This document shows, piece by piece, positions 34,381 through 43,752 of a stretch of 64,000 nucleotides of DNA (its first letter is position 1; every line of letters starts with the position of its first letter). A program made the position numbers and the translations under genes. Below the pieces are notes generated by a model. It made no database searches, was not told where the DNA came from, and saw only the letters and a list, made by a program, of their open reading frames with translations. The DNA is from an uncultured Collinsella sp. GTDB lineage: Bacteria; Actinomycetota; Coriobacteriia; Coriobacteriales; Coriobacteriaceae. The DNA lies in assembly GCA_900768265.1 (NCBI GenBank), contig CAAGCF010000029.1:1-64000 (forward strand), given 5' to 3'.

Positions 34381-34414
34381 TATATGCGCCCGGCCATCGC
34401 GACGGGCGCATATA
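34381..34414. repeat. 12-bp hairpin before the MacA-like gene
   Basis: TATATGCGCCCG (34381-34392) pairs perfectly with CGGGCGCATATA (34403-34414). It lies between the L,D-transpeptidase stop and the MacA-like start. There is no proper T-run, so it is either a weak terminator or a leader structure for the efflux operon. Confidence 0.5.
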
Positions 34415-34446
34415 ATTATCGAGGAACTTTCTATTAAGGAGACGCC

Positions 34447-35868
34447 ATGTCGAATGTCCCCACCATTACCCCGGGGCCGAATGATGCCGATCGAACGCCC
34501 GAGGGTGCCACCGAAACGCTTCCCCTCATAACAAACGTGCACGCCGCACAGCAAAACGGCAGCACAAGCGATACAACCGAGATTTCTGACGAAGAGGCCT
34601 ACGCCAAACTCAAAGCGAAGCGTGCCGAGCGTCGGCGCAAAAAGCTCATCCGGCGCGGCATTGCGGCCGGCGTCGTGGCCGCCATTGTGCTCATCGCCGT
34701 TGTCGTGACCTCAGTCATCAACGCACGGCCCGCAGGAACCAACGGGCCGGTGACCGACATGGTCACCGAGGGCACGTTTACGACCACCGTCGAGGCTAAA
34801 GGCCAGCTCAAGCCCATCTCGGCTTCGGTGGTCTCCCCTTCTGTCGACGGAACGGTGGCATCAATCAACGTGCAAGCCGGCCAGTCCGTCAACGAGGGCG
34901 ACGTGCTCATGACCATTAAAAACGACGAGCTCGATCGCAACGTTGCCGAGGCGCAGCGCGCGGTGACAGCGGCACAGGAAGACCTCGCCAACGCGAAGAA
35001 AGCCGCAGCTGCCGCGCAGGCCGCCCCAACGACGGATGTCGATGGAGCTTCCGCAGCGACTGGCGTCTCCGCCGCATCAGCGGACACGAACGCCGTATCG
35101 GCCGCGCAGCGCAGCCTCGCATCGGCCCAGGCAAACCTCGATCAGGCTAACGCCAAGGCCGCCAGCCGTACGGTCACGGCCCCGAGCTCGGGCAACATCG
35201 TGGAGCTCAACGCCAAGGTGGGCGCCACGGTAACAGGAGGCATGATCATGGGCGAAGGCGACACGAGCGGCGGCAAACAGTGCATGCAAATCGCCGACCT
35301 GTCCAAGATGAAGGTGACGGTTCAGGTGGGCGAAAAGGATATCGCCAAAATTGCCGTGGGCCAAAGCGCCAACGTGACCTATCCCGCGTTTCCCGATATC
35401 GTGAGCCAAGGCACCGTCACGGCTATCGCCTCGGTGGCAAACTCCGACTCCTCCTCCGGGAGCGGCGGCAGCGTGACCTTTAACGTCGACATCCTCATCG
35501 AAGCACCCGACAGTCGCCTTAAGCCGGGTATGACTGCCGAGGTCTCGGTAGTGACCGAGAAGCTCGACGACGTGGTGATGGTGCCGACCATGGCGCTGAT
35601 GACCGAAGATGGCGAGCACTATTACGTCAATCTGGCCACCGATTCGGAAGGCAAAAAGACGCGCCGCGTGAAGGTGACCGTCGTGACGCAAAACGACAAC
35701 GAGGCTGTAGTCGGCAAGACCCAGATCACGCGCGACGACCAGGGCAACGAGATCAACCCAGACGTCCCGCTTACCAAGCTACGCGACGGCGACACCATCG
35801 TGACGGATACCGGCACAGGCATGACGGCAGACGGCGGCAACAACATGCCTGCCGACGAGGGCAAGTAA
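34447..35868 (+). CDS. MacA/YknX-like membrane fusion protein of an ABC exporter
   Basis: Periplasmic-adaptor-type subunit (473 aa) that works with the two following genes. A cytoplasmic N-terminus of about 70 residues leads to one membrane helix (GIAAGVVAAIVLIAVVVTSV). Then come the barrel-sandwich halves (VVSPSVDGTVASINVQAGQSVNEGD and SSGNIVELNAKVGATV) separated by a coiled coil (VAEAQRAVTAAQEDLANAKKAAAAAQ), and a beta-barrel domain. AAGGAGA is upstream. The stop overlaps the next ATG (TAATG). In Gram-positive bacteria such systems export peptides or toxic molecules; the substrate here is unknown. Confidence 0.88.
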   Translation: MSNVPTITPGPNDADRTPEGATETLPLITNVHAAQQNGSTSDTTEISDEEAYAKLKAKRAERRRKKLIRRGIAAGVVAAIVLIAVVVTSVINARPAGTNGPVTDMVTEGTFTTTVEAKGQLKPISASVVSPSVDGTVASINVQAGQSVNEGDVLMTIKNDELDRNVAEAQRAVTAAQEDLANAKKAAAAAQAAPTTDVDGASAATGVSAASADTNAVSAAQRSLASAQANLDQANAKAASRTVTAPSSGNIVELNAKVGATVTGGMIMGEGDTSGGKQCMQIADLSKMKVTVQVGEKDIAKIAVGQSANVTYPAFPDIVSQGTVTAIASVANSDSSSGSGGSVTFNVDILIEAPDSRLKPGMTAEVSVVTEKLDDVVMVPTMALMTEDGEHYYVNLATDSEGKKTRRVKVTVVTQNDNEAVVGKTQITRDDQGNEINPDVPLTKLRDGDTIVTDTGTGMTADGGNNMPADEGK

Positions 35869-36641
35869 TGCGTCCCGTCATCGACATCCGCAACGTGCAC
35901 CGCATCTTTGAGAGCGAGGCCGGTTGCGCCCACATCCTGCATAACGTGAGCCTGGCAGTAGATCCCGGTGAGTTCGTCGCCATCACCGGCCCCTCGGGCT
36001 CGGGCAAGTCAACGCTCATGAACATCCTGGGCTGCCTGGACAAACCGACGGCGGGCGATTACTTCCTGCAAGGGCTCAACGTCGCCGAGCTCGACGATGA
36101 TGAGCTCACCGAGGTGCGCGCGCTGAGCATCGGCTTTGTCTTTCAAAGCTTTAATCTGCTGCCGCGCCTGACGGTGATCGAAAACGTCATGCTGCCGCTG
36201 TCCTACACCAATGTGCCGCGTAGCCAACGCGAGATGCGCGCCGTGCACGCGCTGCAAGCCGTCACGCTTCCGGTCGACCATTGGGATCATCGCATATCGG
36301 AGCTCTCGGGCGGACAGATGCAGCGCGTCGCCATCGCGCGCGCCCTTGTCAACGATCCACCCATCATTTTGGCCGACGAGCCGACGGGAAACCTGGACTC
36401 GACAACCGGGGCGCTCGTCATGGAAACCTTCCACAAACTCCAGAAACGCGGCAAGACCATCGTGCTTATCACGCATGATCCCGGTATCGCCGCCGAGGCC
36501 GACCGTGCCGTGACCATTCGCGACGGCCGGATTCACGAAGGCGCGTACATCGCGCACGCGCCGCAGACCCCGCGTGGCGCCATCGATAACCTACCCATGA
36601 TTTCCACACTCGCCAATCCGACGAAAGGAGTGAAGGCATGA
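35868..36641 (+). CDS. MacB/LolD-like ABC transporter ATPase
   Basis: Energises the exporter. The 257-aa protein has Walker A GPSGSGKST (about 43), Q-loop VFQSFNLLPRLT, signature LSGGQMQRVAIARAL and Walker B ILADEPTGNLD, followed by the H-loop LITHD, all intact. Its sequence is closest to the MacB/LolD/FtsE group that pairs with FtsX-fold permeases. Starts and stops overlap on both sides (TAATG and ATGA), showing tight coupling. A roughly 30-residue C-terminal extension lies beyond the usual end. Confidence 0.93.
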   Translation: MRPVIDIRNVHRIFESEAGCAHILHNVSLAVDPGEFVAITGPSGSGKSTLMNILGCLDKPTAGDYFLQGLNVAELDDDELTEVRALSIGFVFQSFNLLPRLTVIENVMLPLSYTNVPRSQREMRAVHALQAVTLPVDHWDHRISELSGGQMQRVAIARALVNDPPIILADEPTGNLDSTTGALVMETFHKLQKRGKTIVLITHDPGIAAEADRAVTIRDGRIHEGAYIAHAPQTPRGAIDNLPMISTLANPTKGVKA

Positions 36642-37852
36642 GCACGCGCGACCTTATCCAAGAAGCCCTTCACTCCCTCGAGGCCAACAAGGGACGCAGC
36701 CTGCTCACCATCCTGGGCATTGTTATCGGCATCGCCTCCGTCATTGCCATGACCTCGCTTATCGGAGGTATCCAAAACAGCCTAGTCAACAGCCTGGGTC
36801 TTAACGCCGCCCGCAAGGTGCAGATTTATTCGTCCCAAGAGCTCACCGATTCGGACGTCGAGAAACTGCGTAAGATGGTGCCGCAAATCGAACAGATAGG
36901 CATTGTCGACAGCGCCTATTCTGAGTACAAGGTCGGGGATAAAAGCTATACCGTCATGGCACACGGCGTCGATAGCGACATGCTCGATGCCGTGGGCGCC
37001 AGCAAGATCGTCGCAGGGCGCACCTACAACGGTATCGAGTCGAAAACTGGTGCGCGCGTGGCGCTCATCGGCCGCGGCGGTGCCGAGCAGCTGTACGGTA
37101 ACGAACAGGACGCACTCGGCAAGACCATCAAGGTGTCGAGCGGAGAAGTGCAAATTGTCGGCGTTATCGATGGTGGCAACGAATCCATGGGTTCGCTCAC
37201 GCTATACATGCCGCGCGAGACCATCTCGGGCCTCTTTGGCGACGAGAACCCATCGTTTCCCAGCGTAACGGCGCTCGCCGCCGAGGGCACGGACATGGAC
37301 GAGTTGTGCAAGACGATTGAATCCAAGGTGCGCAGTATGAAGGGCATCGCGGACGACGACGAATATGACAGCGTATCGGCGACATCAATGAAAAGCGCCA
37401 TCGACGCCCTCAATTCCTTTATGGGCGCCTTCTCGCTCATCATGGGCGCCGTTGCCAGCATTTCGCTGCTCGTGGGCGGTATCGGCATCATGAACATGAT
37501 GCTCACCAATGTGACCGAGCGCATCCGCGAGATCGGTATTCGCCGCGCGCTTGGTGCAAGCCGACGTGATATCACCTCTCAGTTTTTGGCCGAATCCTCG
37601 GCGCTGTGCATCACCGGTGGTCTGTTAGGTGTCCTGATTGGCTACCTGCTTGCCTGGGGTCTAACGATGTTCGCCGCGGGTTCCGGCGTGCTGAGCGAGC
37701 TCGGTGCCAGCGGTACCATTACGCCGAGTTTTTCGATCGCCACGGTGCTGCTGGCCTTTGCGGTTTCCGTCGGCATCGGCGTGATCTTCGGCTTCTATCC
37801 CGCCCGCCGGGCAGCAAAACTCGATCCAGTCGAGTGCCTGCGCTACCAGTAA
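36638..37852 (+). CDS. MacB-type ABC permease (FtsX fold)
   Basis: A 404-aa permease with an N-terminal membrane helix (SLLTILGIVIGIASVIAMTSL), a large extracellular MacB_PCD domain (about residues 50-270) and three C-terminal helices. MMLTNVTERIREIGIRRALGA, a typical FtsX signature, lies before the second of those helices, and PARRAAKLDPVECLRYQ ends the protein. It completes the MacA-ATPase-permease operon. The absence of an outer-membrane partner fits a monoderm cell. Confidence 0.92.
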   Translation: MSTRDLIQEALHSLEANKGRSLLTILGIVIGIASVIAMTSLIGGIQNSLVNSLGLNAARKVQIYSSQELTDSDVEKLRKMVPQIEQIGIVDSAYSEYKVGDKSYTVMAHGVDSDMLDAVGASKIVAGRTYNGIESKTGARVALIGRGGAEQLYGNEQDALGKTIKVSSGEVQIVGVIDGGNESMGSLTLYMPRETISGLFGDENPSFPSVTALAAEGTDMDELCKTIESKVRSMKGIADDDEYDSVSATSMKSAIDALNSFMGAFSLIMGAVASISLLVGGIGIMNMMLTNVTERIREIGIRRALGASRRDITSQFLAESSALCITGGLLGVLIGYLLAWGLTMFAAGSGVLSELGASGTITPSFSIATVLLAFAVSVGIGVIFGFYPARRAAKLDPVECLRYQ

Positions 37853-37865
37853 TGCAATCCCCCCG

Positions 37866-37932
37866 AGTTGCGGTGAAATAGGCAGTGTTTAAGCTGTTAA
37901 AAGGCCTATTCAGTCCTTATTTCACCGCAACT
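37866..37932. repeat. 67-bp palindromic repeat, copy 1
   Basis: Ends AGTTGCGGTGAAATA / TATTTCACCGCAACT (15-bp inverted arms) with an internal AATAGGC/GCCTATT pair. It differs from copy 2 (39591-39657) by three bases. It lies just after the ABC permease gene and before the radical SAM gene. Confidence 0.9.
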
Positions 37933-38068
37933 TAGAAGGTGTTGGGGCATGACACTTCGCCCCAAATCAAATTGATTCGTTGAATAGACACATTAGGGAT
38001 TCTTTAGACGCATTTAATTCCACATATGGGTATTATCTCACACGAAGTACACGTGAAAGGATATGCCC

Positions 38069-39502
38069 ATGTCGCTTACACAGTCAGCGGAGCGCGCAGC
38101 ACTCAACAAACTCATCGATTATCTCGACGACAACCCACAGGAAAACATCGACAAAACCATGGACCTCGTGAACAAGCTGGTCCCCGACCGCGTGTTTCCC
38201 GCGCAGCGCGAGGCGTTCACCAACGTCATCAAGAGCCGCGGCAATTGGTATGACCTGATCATGCGCGTTTTCACCCTCAATCCCAAGATGCGCGCCAAGT
38301 TGCTCAAGACGCTTATTGTCGACGGTAACCTGCTCGCTTGGCCGCAACAGGAGAAGAGCCGCGAAAAGTACCAGTGCAATATTCCGTGGGCCATCTTGCT
38401 CGATCCCACAAGCGCCTGCAACCTGCACTGCACGGGCTGCTGGGCAGCCGAGTACGGCTATAAGCAGAACCTCTCGTTTGAAGACATCGACTCCATCATC
38501 ACGCAGGGCAAAGCGCTCGGCACGCATATCTACATCTATACCGGCGGCGAGCCGCTCGTCCGCAAGCACGACCTCATCAAGATCTGCGAAAAGCACCAAG
38601 ATTGCGTGTTCCTCTGCTTTACCAACTCCACGCTCATCGACGAGGCATTCTGCGACGATATGATTCGCGTTGCAAACTTTGTTCCCGCCATTAGCGCCGA
38701 GGGCAACGAGCACACTACCGACGCCCGCCGTGGCGAGGGCACCTATGCCAAGATTGAACATGCGATGAAGCTTCTGCGCGAGCGCAACCTGCCGTTTGGC
38801 ATATCGACCTGCTGGACGAGCGCCAACGCCGATACCGTCGCCACCGAGGAAAACATAGATTGGATGATCGACGAGGGGGCGCTCTTCTGCTGGTATTTCC
38901 ACTTTATGCCGGTCGGGCGCAACGCCACCTCGGAGCTCATGCCCACGCCCGAACAGCGTGAGCACATGTATCGTTTTATACGCGAGATGCGCGAGAAAAA
39001 GCCGATCTTTACGCTCGACTTCCAAAATGACGGTGAGTTTGTTGGCGGCTGCATTGCCGGAGGTCGCCGCTACCTGCACATCAATGCAGCGGGCGACGTG
39101 GAGCCCTGCGTGTTCATCCACTATTCCAACGCCAACATCCACGATGTGAGCCTGCTCGATGCGCTGCGTTCTCCCCTGTTTATGAAATACTACGAGGGCC
39201 AGCCGTTCAACGACAACTACCTCAAGCCCTGCCCCATGCTCGAGAACCCCGACGTGCTGCCCAAGATGGTGGCCGAAACCGGTGCCACGAGCACCGACCT
39301 GGTCGAGAAGGAAACGCCCGAGCAGCTGCGCGAAAAGACCCGCGCCGCAGCCGAGGCCTGGGCGCCCGTGGCAGATCGCATTTGGAACGATCCCGACGAT
39401 CCGCTCTACACCAAACGCCATGAGGACGAGACGCAGGGCATGGCCGACAGCGACATGCATAAGTTTGAACAACAGGGCCGCAAGCTCAAGAGCAACTGCT
39501 AG
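38069..39502 (+). CDS. Radical SAM protein with SPASM-like C-terminus
   Basis: A 477-aa radical SAM enzyme. The cluster motif is CNLHCTGC near residue 116 (CxxxCxxC form), followed by the GGEPL motif (YTGGEPLVRK, about 160). The C-terminal part has GGCIAGGRRYLHINAAGDVEPCVFIHY and a later CPML, resembling a SPASM auxiliary-cluster domain used in peptide modification or anaerobic maturases. About 100 helical residues precede the radical SAM core. ATG 38069 is 8 nt after GAAAGG; an ATG at 38063 is too close. No precursor peptide gene is visible beside it. It is bracketed by two copies of a 67-bp palindrome and faces a TetR gene. The substrate is unknown. Confidence 0.85.
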   Translation: MSLTQSAERAALNKLIDYLDDNPQENIDKTMDLVNKLVPDRVFPAQREAFTNVIKSRGNWYDLIMRVFTLNPKMRAKLLKTLIVDGNLLAWPQQEKSREKYQCNIPWAILLDPTSACNLHCTGCWAAEYGYKQNLSFEDIDSIITQGKALGTHIYIYTGGEPLVRKHDLIKICEKHQDCVFLCFTNSTLIDEAFCDDMIRVANFVPAISAEGNEHTTDARRGEGTYAKIEHAMKLLRERNLPFGISTCWTSANADTVATEENIDWMIDEGALFCWYFHFMPVGRNATSELMPTPEQREHMYRFIREMREKKPIFTLDFQNDGEFVGGCIAGGRRYLHINAAGDVEPCVFIHYSNANIHDVSLLDALRSPLFMKYYEGQPFNDNYLKPCPMLENPDVLPKMVAETGATSTDLVEKETPEQLREKTRAAAEAWAPVADRIWNDPDDPLYTKRHEDETQGMADSDMHKFEQQGRKLKSNC

Positions 39503-39590
39503 TGCCCGATAACGCAGTTGCCAAAGAAAGCGCTGGGCCACGAGATAGTCCTCGAGGCCCAGCGCCTTCTATATCTTCCAAAACCTCTTA

Positions 39591-39657
39591 AGTTGCGGTG
39601 AAATAGGGAGTGTTTATGCTATTAAAAGGCCTATTCAGTCCTTATTTCACCGCAACT
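39591..39657. repeat. 67-bp palindromic repeat, copy 2
   Basis: Same palindrome as at 37866-37932, with 64 of 67 bases identical and both 15-bp arms unchanged. It lies between the convergent ends of the radical SAM and TetR genes. Confidence 0.9.
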
Positions 39658-39679
39658 CAAGGGGGATAAGGCGCTCGTG

Positions 39680-40291
39680 CTATTCGAAACGAGATTCCAG
39701 ACTCGATAGTCCGTTCAACGTCAGATTGTTTGCGACCTCCGAAATGCGCTCAATGGGCACCGAGCCATCGGAGAGCGCCCACGTGCGGTAAATGCCGATA
39801 ATACCCGAAAGCAAAAAAGCCAGGTAATAGTCGAACATCTCGTCCTTGAGGCCGTGGGGCAGCAGGTCGCGCTCGGCAATCTCGTGCTCGAGCGGCACGC
39901 GCAAGCGCGTCATAAAATCGTCGAGCGGGATGTTTTCAATCAGCTGACGATTGAGCACGAGGTTATTGCAAAGTGCCTCGTTGATGGTCTTAAAGAAGGT
40001 AGCCGCCGCTCCAAGGGCGCGCTCGTTGGGGTCACTGCCCATAGTGGAAAGCGTCTTTTCGACAGAGTCGACGATCATCTCCACCACATCGGCGGCGATG
40101 GCATCGAGCAGGCCGTCGACCGTGCCAAAGTGCACGTAGAAGGTCTTACGATCAACATTGGCCTCACGCGCGATGGCACTCACGGTAATATCGGCAAGCG
40201 GTTTATCCATCAGCAGGCGCTCAAACGCAGAAAGGATGGCATTGCGGCTGCGAACGATGCGGCGGTCGAGGCGCGGTTTGCTGGTGTCCAT
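39680..40291 (-). CDS. TetR/AcrR-family transcriptional regulator
   Basis: A 203-aa DNA-binding regulator. The N-terminal helix-turn-helix reads ITVSAIAREANVDRKTFYVHFGTVDGLLDAI (about 32-62), typical of the family. The C-terminal ligand domain resembles TetR_C_7/33-type regulators (FLLSGIIGIYRTW). ATG 40291 follows GAAGGGA at proper spacing. The gene converges on the radical SAM gene; the target and ligand are unknown. The gene upstream on the same strand is a flippase-like membrane protein, but there is no overlap. Confidence 0.9.
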   Translation of the reverse strand: MDTSKPRLDRRIVRSRNAILSAFERLLMDKPLADITVSAIAREANVDRKTFYVHFGTVDGLLDAIAADVVEMIVDSVEKTLSTMGSDPNERALGAAATFFKTINEALCNNLVLNRQLIENIPLDDFMTRLRVPLEHEIAERDLLPHGLKDEMFDYYLAFLLSGIIGIYRTWALSDGSVPIERISEVANNLTLNGLSSLESRFE

Positions 40292-40409
40292 GGACGTGTC
40301 CCTTCGGAATGCAAGCATTCATCAACAGATGAGAGTTAATCTACGTAAGAGGATTATCCCCCATCCGGCACAAAAAAGCCCGGCAACATGAAGAACGCAC
40401 GACCAACCG

Positions 40410-41714
40410 TTACGCCTTAGGGAGCTTCTTTTTGTTCAAAGCAGCCGGGGACACACGGATGCCGTCGCCTGTCTGGCGCACATAAGTCTTATGCGACGGT
40501 TTGGCGGCCCCAGAAGCCTTCTGAGCATGCTGATTGGGATCCACGGTAACCGCATTCACAGGATGGGGCTTTGCAGGCTTAGAAGACGTCTGAGGCGATC
40601 GTCCGAGCTTGCGCATCGCGCGATCCCAGCGTGCGTGGATACTCTCGTTGTGAGCGCTCTTAAGACCCAGCAGGGGCGCGGCCAAAATAGTCGGCGCGAT
40701 AAACGTAATGAGGCGCCACAGCAGATAACCGGCGGTCGACGCCGATCCAAAGAAATGACCCAGGAACAGTGCGAAGCCGCCCTCGGCGCCGCCAGTGCCA
40801 CCGGGCAGGGGAACAGCAGAGCTCAGGAGCTGAACAAAGGCGCTCGCGGCCATGACCGAGAAAAAGTCGACTTCGTGGTGGCCAAAGGCAAGCATCAGGA
40901 AATACGGCACGAGGTAGAAAAACGCGAGCTGCAACATGGTGATGACCACCGTGAGCAGCATGGATGAAAAGTGGCCGGCCGAAAGCTTGAACTTCTCGGA
41001 AAAGGAGTAGATTTCGCCGTCGACAAACGTGCGCCAGCCCTCGATCTTGGTGGCCGAGACGCCCATTCGCTCGAGCCAATTGATAATGCAGTGCGCGACG
41101 CGCGTGACGGTCTTGGGCATGAGCGCGACGGCAAAGATGCCAAGCAGAATGCAGCAGTGACCGCCAAAGCTAAAGACGCACAGCAGCGTCATGTCGCCAT
41201 AGCGCTCGGCGAAAAACGGCATGCGGGCAAGCAGCAGAATGGCGCCCCAGGCAACAAGGCCAAATTGATACACGATAAAGCGCGTGAACTGCGTGGCACC
41301 GGCCTCGCCGACATTTTGGCCTGCCTTGGTCAGGCGGTAGATCTGGGCAGGCGTGGAGCCCATCATCATGGGCGTCAGGTTGCCAAAGAAGATACCGCTC
41401 GCCTCGACCGAGATCAGGTCGCGAATGCCGACGGGCGAATTGGGATCGAGCCAGACGGCGATCGCATAGGCAACGATGCCAAAGAACAGGTACAGGAACA
41501 TGCAAAAGCATGCAGCAACGAGCCACGGCGCCTGAACGCTCGACATGGCAGCCCAGAACTGTCCCATCTGGCCGGTCGCAATCAGATAAACGATATAGCC
41601 AACCAGCACGACGCCGATAAAAATGGCACCGCGACGTGCACCCTTGTTGTCATCGCCGCCCGAGGCCTCAACCTCGACCTGGGGCTTAGATGTATGCTGA
41701 GAGGACTCCTTCAT
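40410..41714 (-). CDS. Lysylphosphatidylglycerol synthase TM-like (UPF0104/flippase-like) membrane protein
   Basis: A 434-aa integral membrane protein of the LPG_synthase_TM family, which includes MprF flippase domains and related lipid or glycan-lipid transport proteins. About eight membrane segments run from residue 30 to 345, for example GAIFIGVVLVGYIVYLIA and LLTVVITMLQLAFFYLVPYFL. Conserved loops GIFFGNLTPMMMGSTPAQIY and PLPGGTGGAEGGFA match the family. No aminoacyl-transferase domain is attached. A basic, disordered C-tail of about 90 residues (KTYVRQTGDG, NKKKLPKA) is cytoplasmic. AGAAGGAG precedes the ATG. The substrate is not known. Confidence 0.85.
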   Translation of the reverse strand: MKESSQHTSKPQVEVEASGGDDNKGARRGAIFIGVVLVGYIVYLIATGQMGQFWAAMSSVQAPWLVAACFCMFLYLFFGIVAYAIAVWLDPNSPVGIRDLISVEASGIFFGNLTPMMMGSTPAQIYRLTKAGQNVGEAGATQFTRFIVYQFGLVAWGAILLLARMPFFAERYGDMTLLCVFSFGGHCCILLGIFAVALMPKTVTRVAHCIINWLERMGVSATKIEGWRTFVDGEIYSFSEKFKLSAGHFSSMLLTVVITMLQLAFFYLVPYFLMLAFGHHEVDFFSVMAASAFVQLLSSAVPLPGGTGGAEGGFALFLGHFFGSASTAGYLLWRLITFIAPTILAAPLLGLKSAHNESIHARWDRAMRKLGRSPQTSSKPAKPHPVNAVTVDPNQHAQKASGAAKPSHKTYVRQTGDGIRVSPAALNKKKLPKA

Positions 41715-41820
41715 GAGGCTCCTTCTGACCGTCCAAATATCTTGCATATTGTACCCGCAAGGGCCACAAGCAGAACGTAAAGCTATGGGCCAAATGGGAA
41801 TTGCAGATGATTTGCTCGGA

Positions 41821-41854
41821 AATAAAAAACCCGGGCTTCCGCTGGAAGCCCGGG
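41821..41854 (-). terminator. Terminator of the tRNA-Glu pair
   Basis: CCCGGGCTTCC (41830-41840) / GGAAGCCCGGG (41844-41854) with a minus-strand GTTTTTTATT tail. Serves both tRNA-Glu genes. Confidence 0.92.
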
Positions 41855-41865
41855 TCTCAAATTCA

Positions 41866-41942
41866 TGGTAGCCCGTACCAGATTCGAACTGGTGATCTCC
41901 GCCTTGAGAGGGCGGCGTCCTAAACCGCTAGACGAACGGGCC
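41866..41942 (-). tRNA. tRNA-Glu (CTC), second of tandem pair
   Basis: A 77-nt gene with encoded CCA. Acceptor GGCCCGT/ACGGGCT; anticodon stem-loop CCGCC-CTCTCAA-GGCGG gives CTC. Identical in sequence to the copy 22 nt upstream. Confidence 0.95.
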
Positions 41943-41964
41943 ATAAGCCTCAGCAGAAAAGAAG

Positions 41965-42041
41965 TGGTAGCCCGTACCAGATTCGAACTGGTGATCTCCG
42001 CCTTGAGAGGGCGGCGTCCTAAACCGCTAGACGAACGGGCC
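41965..42041 (-). tRNA. tRNA-Glu (CTC), first of tandem pair
   Basis: A 77-nt cloverleaf with encoded CCA and anticodon CTC, identical to the following copy. Both are read from one promoter and end at one terminator. No tRNA-Glu(TTC), which decodes GAA, is in the window. Confidence 0.95.
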
Positions 42042-42075
42042 ACATGACATCTGCACTGCCGTGCTGCGAAGAGAT

Positions 42076-42104
42076 ATATTACGGGACAAAAAACGCAAGC
42101 GCAA
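42076..42104 (-). promoter_or_regulatory. Promoter of the tRNA-Glu pair
   Basis: Minus strand: -35 TTGCGC (42104-42099), 17-nt spacer, -10 TAATAT (42081-42076), about 35 nt before the first tRNA. Confidence 0.8.
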
Positions 42105-42193
42105 GAAGAAATTCCAAATTGCCGAAATTTTGTCGCGAGGTTATGGAACGCGCAGGTCAACAAGGTAGCTAATTTGGGACGGGGCTATTTTTG

Positions 42194-43588
42194 CTACCCT
42201 AGGTGGAGATGAGTCAGGAGGGCTTCACGGGTGTTGGGGATGTTGTCCTCGATCACGGCATCGAGGGCGGCGTTGAGAAGCTGTCCCAGCTCCGGCCCCG
42301 GCTTGACGCCGGCGCGAATCAGGTCGCCGCCGTTGATGGCAAGCATCTTGAGCGTATAAGGCTCCCCCGCCTCAAGCAGATCATGGGCGAGCGAGCGCAT
42401 CTCCTCGATCGTCTCGACGTAATAGAAGCACGAGGGCGCCTTGCCGAGCGTGTCGGCACGCTTAAGGTCCATGAGCTCGTCCATCAGACGCGGCGTATCG
42501 ACACCCTCGCCCGAAAGCGCGCGCATCATATTGAGCAGGCAGGAGCGCTCGGGGCGCAGCGGCTTGTCATGGAATTTGATCAGCAGGCACACATCGCGCA
42601 CCAAATCGTGCGAGAGCGCTAGGCGATCCATGATGACACGCGCCTTCTTGGCGCCGAGCTCGGGATGACCGTAGAAGTGACCGCTGCCGTCGTGATCGAC
42701 CGTAAAGCACTCGGGTTTGGAAACGTCGTGCAAAAACGCCGCCCACATAAGGCTCGACGAGGGCGCGACGCCGTCGCACAGCGCCAGCTCCCCTGCCACC
42801 GTCAGCACGCGGGCGATATGCTCGTAGACGTTAAACGCATGATAGACACTGCGCTGATCAAACCCGCGAGCGGACGCGAGCTCGGGCACGGCGGCGCAAA
42901 CAAGCTCGGGGTAGCGCAGCATCGCGTCTCCCCCGTGGCCCGTCGAAAGGATGCCCTCAAGCTCAATGCCCACGCGCTCGTGCGCCACGGCATCGAGCAA
43001 CGGCGCACATTCGGCCAGGGCCTGCTTGGTCGCAGGCTCAATCATAAAGTCCAAGCGGCAGGCAAACCGCACCGCGCGCAGCATGCGAAGCGCGTCCTCG
43101 TTAAAACGACGCATGGGATCTCCAACGGCGCGGATAAGCTTGCGCTCCAGGTCGCCCTGGCCGTCATAACGGTCGACAAGGCCGCGCTCGGGATGCCACG
43201 CCATGGCATTGACGGTAAAGTCGCGGCGCGCAAGGTCGTCCTCAAGCGAAGCAGCGCGCTCCACACTCTGGGGATGACGACCGTCGGTATAGAAGCCGTC
43301 CAAGCGGTAGGTGGTAACCTCAATACGCTCGCCATCGCAAATAGCCGTGATGCCGCCGAATTTAATGCCCGACTCAACCACCGCAATATCAGCCGCCTCG
43401 AGCGCCTCTTTGGACTCCTGCCACAGGCCGCTGCAGCACATGTCAACATCGTGGCTGGGGCGCCCCATCAGGGCATCACGTACCCAACCGCCTACGTACC
43501 AGGCCTCAAGACCGGCTGCCTCGAGCGCACGCAGGACACGGATGGAGGCATCGGTCGGCTGCGTACCGTTGAGCGAAACATTGCACAT
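42194..43588 (-). CDS. cca: CCA-adding tRNA nucleotidyltransferase with HD domain
   Basis: Adds or repairs the 3' CCA of tRNAs. The 464-aa class II enzyme has YVGGWVRDALMGRPSHDVDMCC (about 32, catalytic Asp pair), TVNAMAWHPERGLVDRYDGQGDL and RMLRAVRFACRLDF. The C-terminal half has an HD-type domain with LHDVSKPECF and FYGHPELGAKKA, found in many bacterial members and linked to phosphohydrolase activity. AGGAGG lies 8 nt before the ATG. The tRNA genes here already encode CCA, so its role would be repair. Confidence 0.92.
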   Translation of the reverse strand: MCNVSLNGTQPTDASIRVLRALEAAGLEAWYVGGWVRDALMGRPSHDVDMCCSGLWQESKEALEAADIAVVESGIKFGGITAICDGERIEVTTYRLDGFYTDGRHPQSVERAASLEDDLARRDFTVNAMAWHPERGLVDRYDGQGDLERKLIRAVGDPMRRFNEDALRMLRAVRFACRLDFMIEPATKQALAECAPLLDAVAHERVGIELEGILSTGHGGDAMLRYPELVCAAVPELASARGFDQRSVYHAFNVYEHIARVLTVAGELALCDGVAPSSSLMWAAFLHDVSKPECFTVDHDGSGHFYGHPELGAKKARVIMDRLALSHDLVRDVCLLIKFHDKPLRPERSCLLNMMRALSGEGVDTPRLMDELMDLKRADTLGKAPSCFYYVETIEEMRSLAHDLLEAGEPYTLKMLAINGGDLIRAGVKPGPELGQLLNAALDAVIEDNIPNTREALLTHLHLG

Positions 43589-43752
43589 GCCTATGGCCTC
43601 CTGCGACTATCAAATTGGCTATCGATTGCATATGCAAGAAGTCTAGCAAGAAACAGCCTCCGCTGCACACGCAAGTCCGATAAACAAAAACGCATCCGTC
43701 TTGGTCTAAGACGGATGCGAAATAATCGAACTATTCAGGCAAGGTGTCGGAG

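Noticed and set aside
37866..39657. CRISPR array or insertion sequence around the radical SAM gene
   Set aside because: Only two copies of the repeat, spaced by a whole gene, and no transposase or cas gene.
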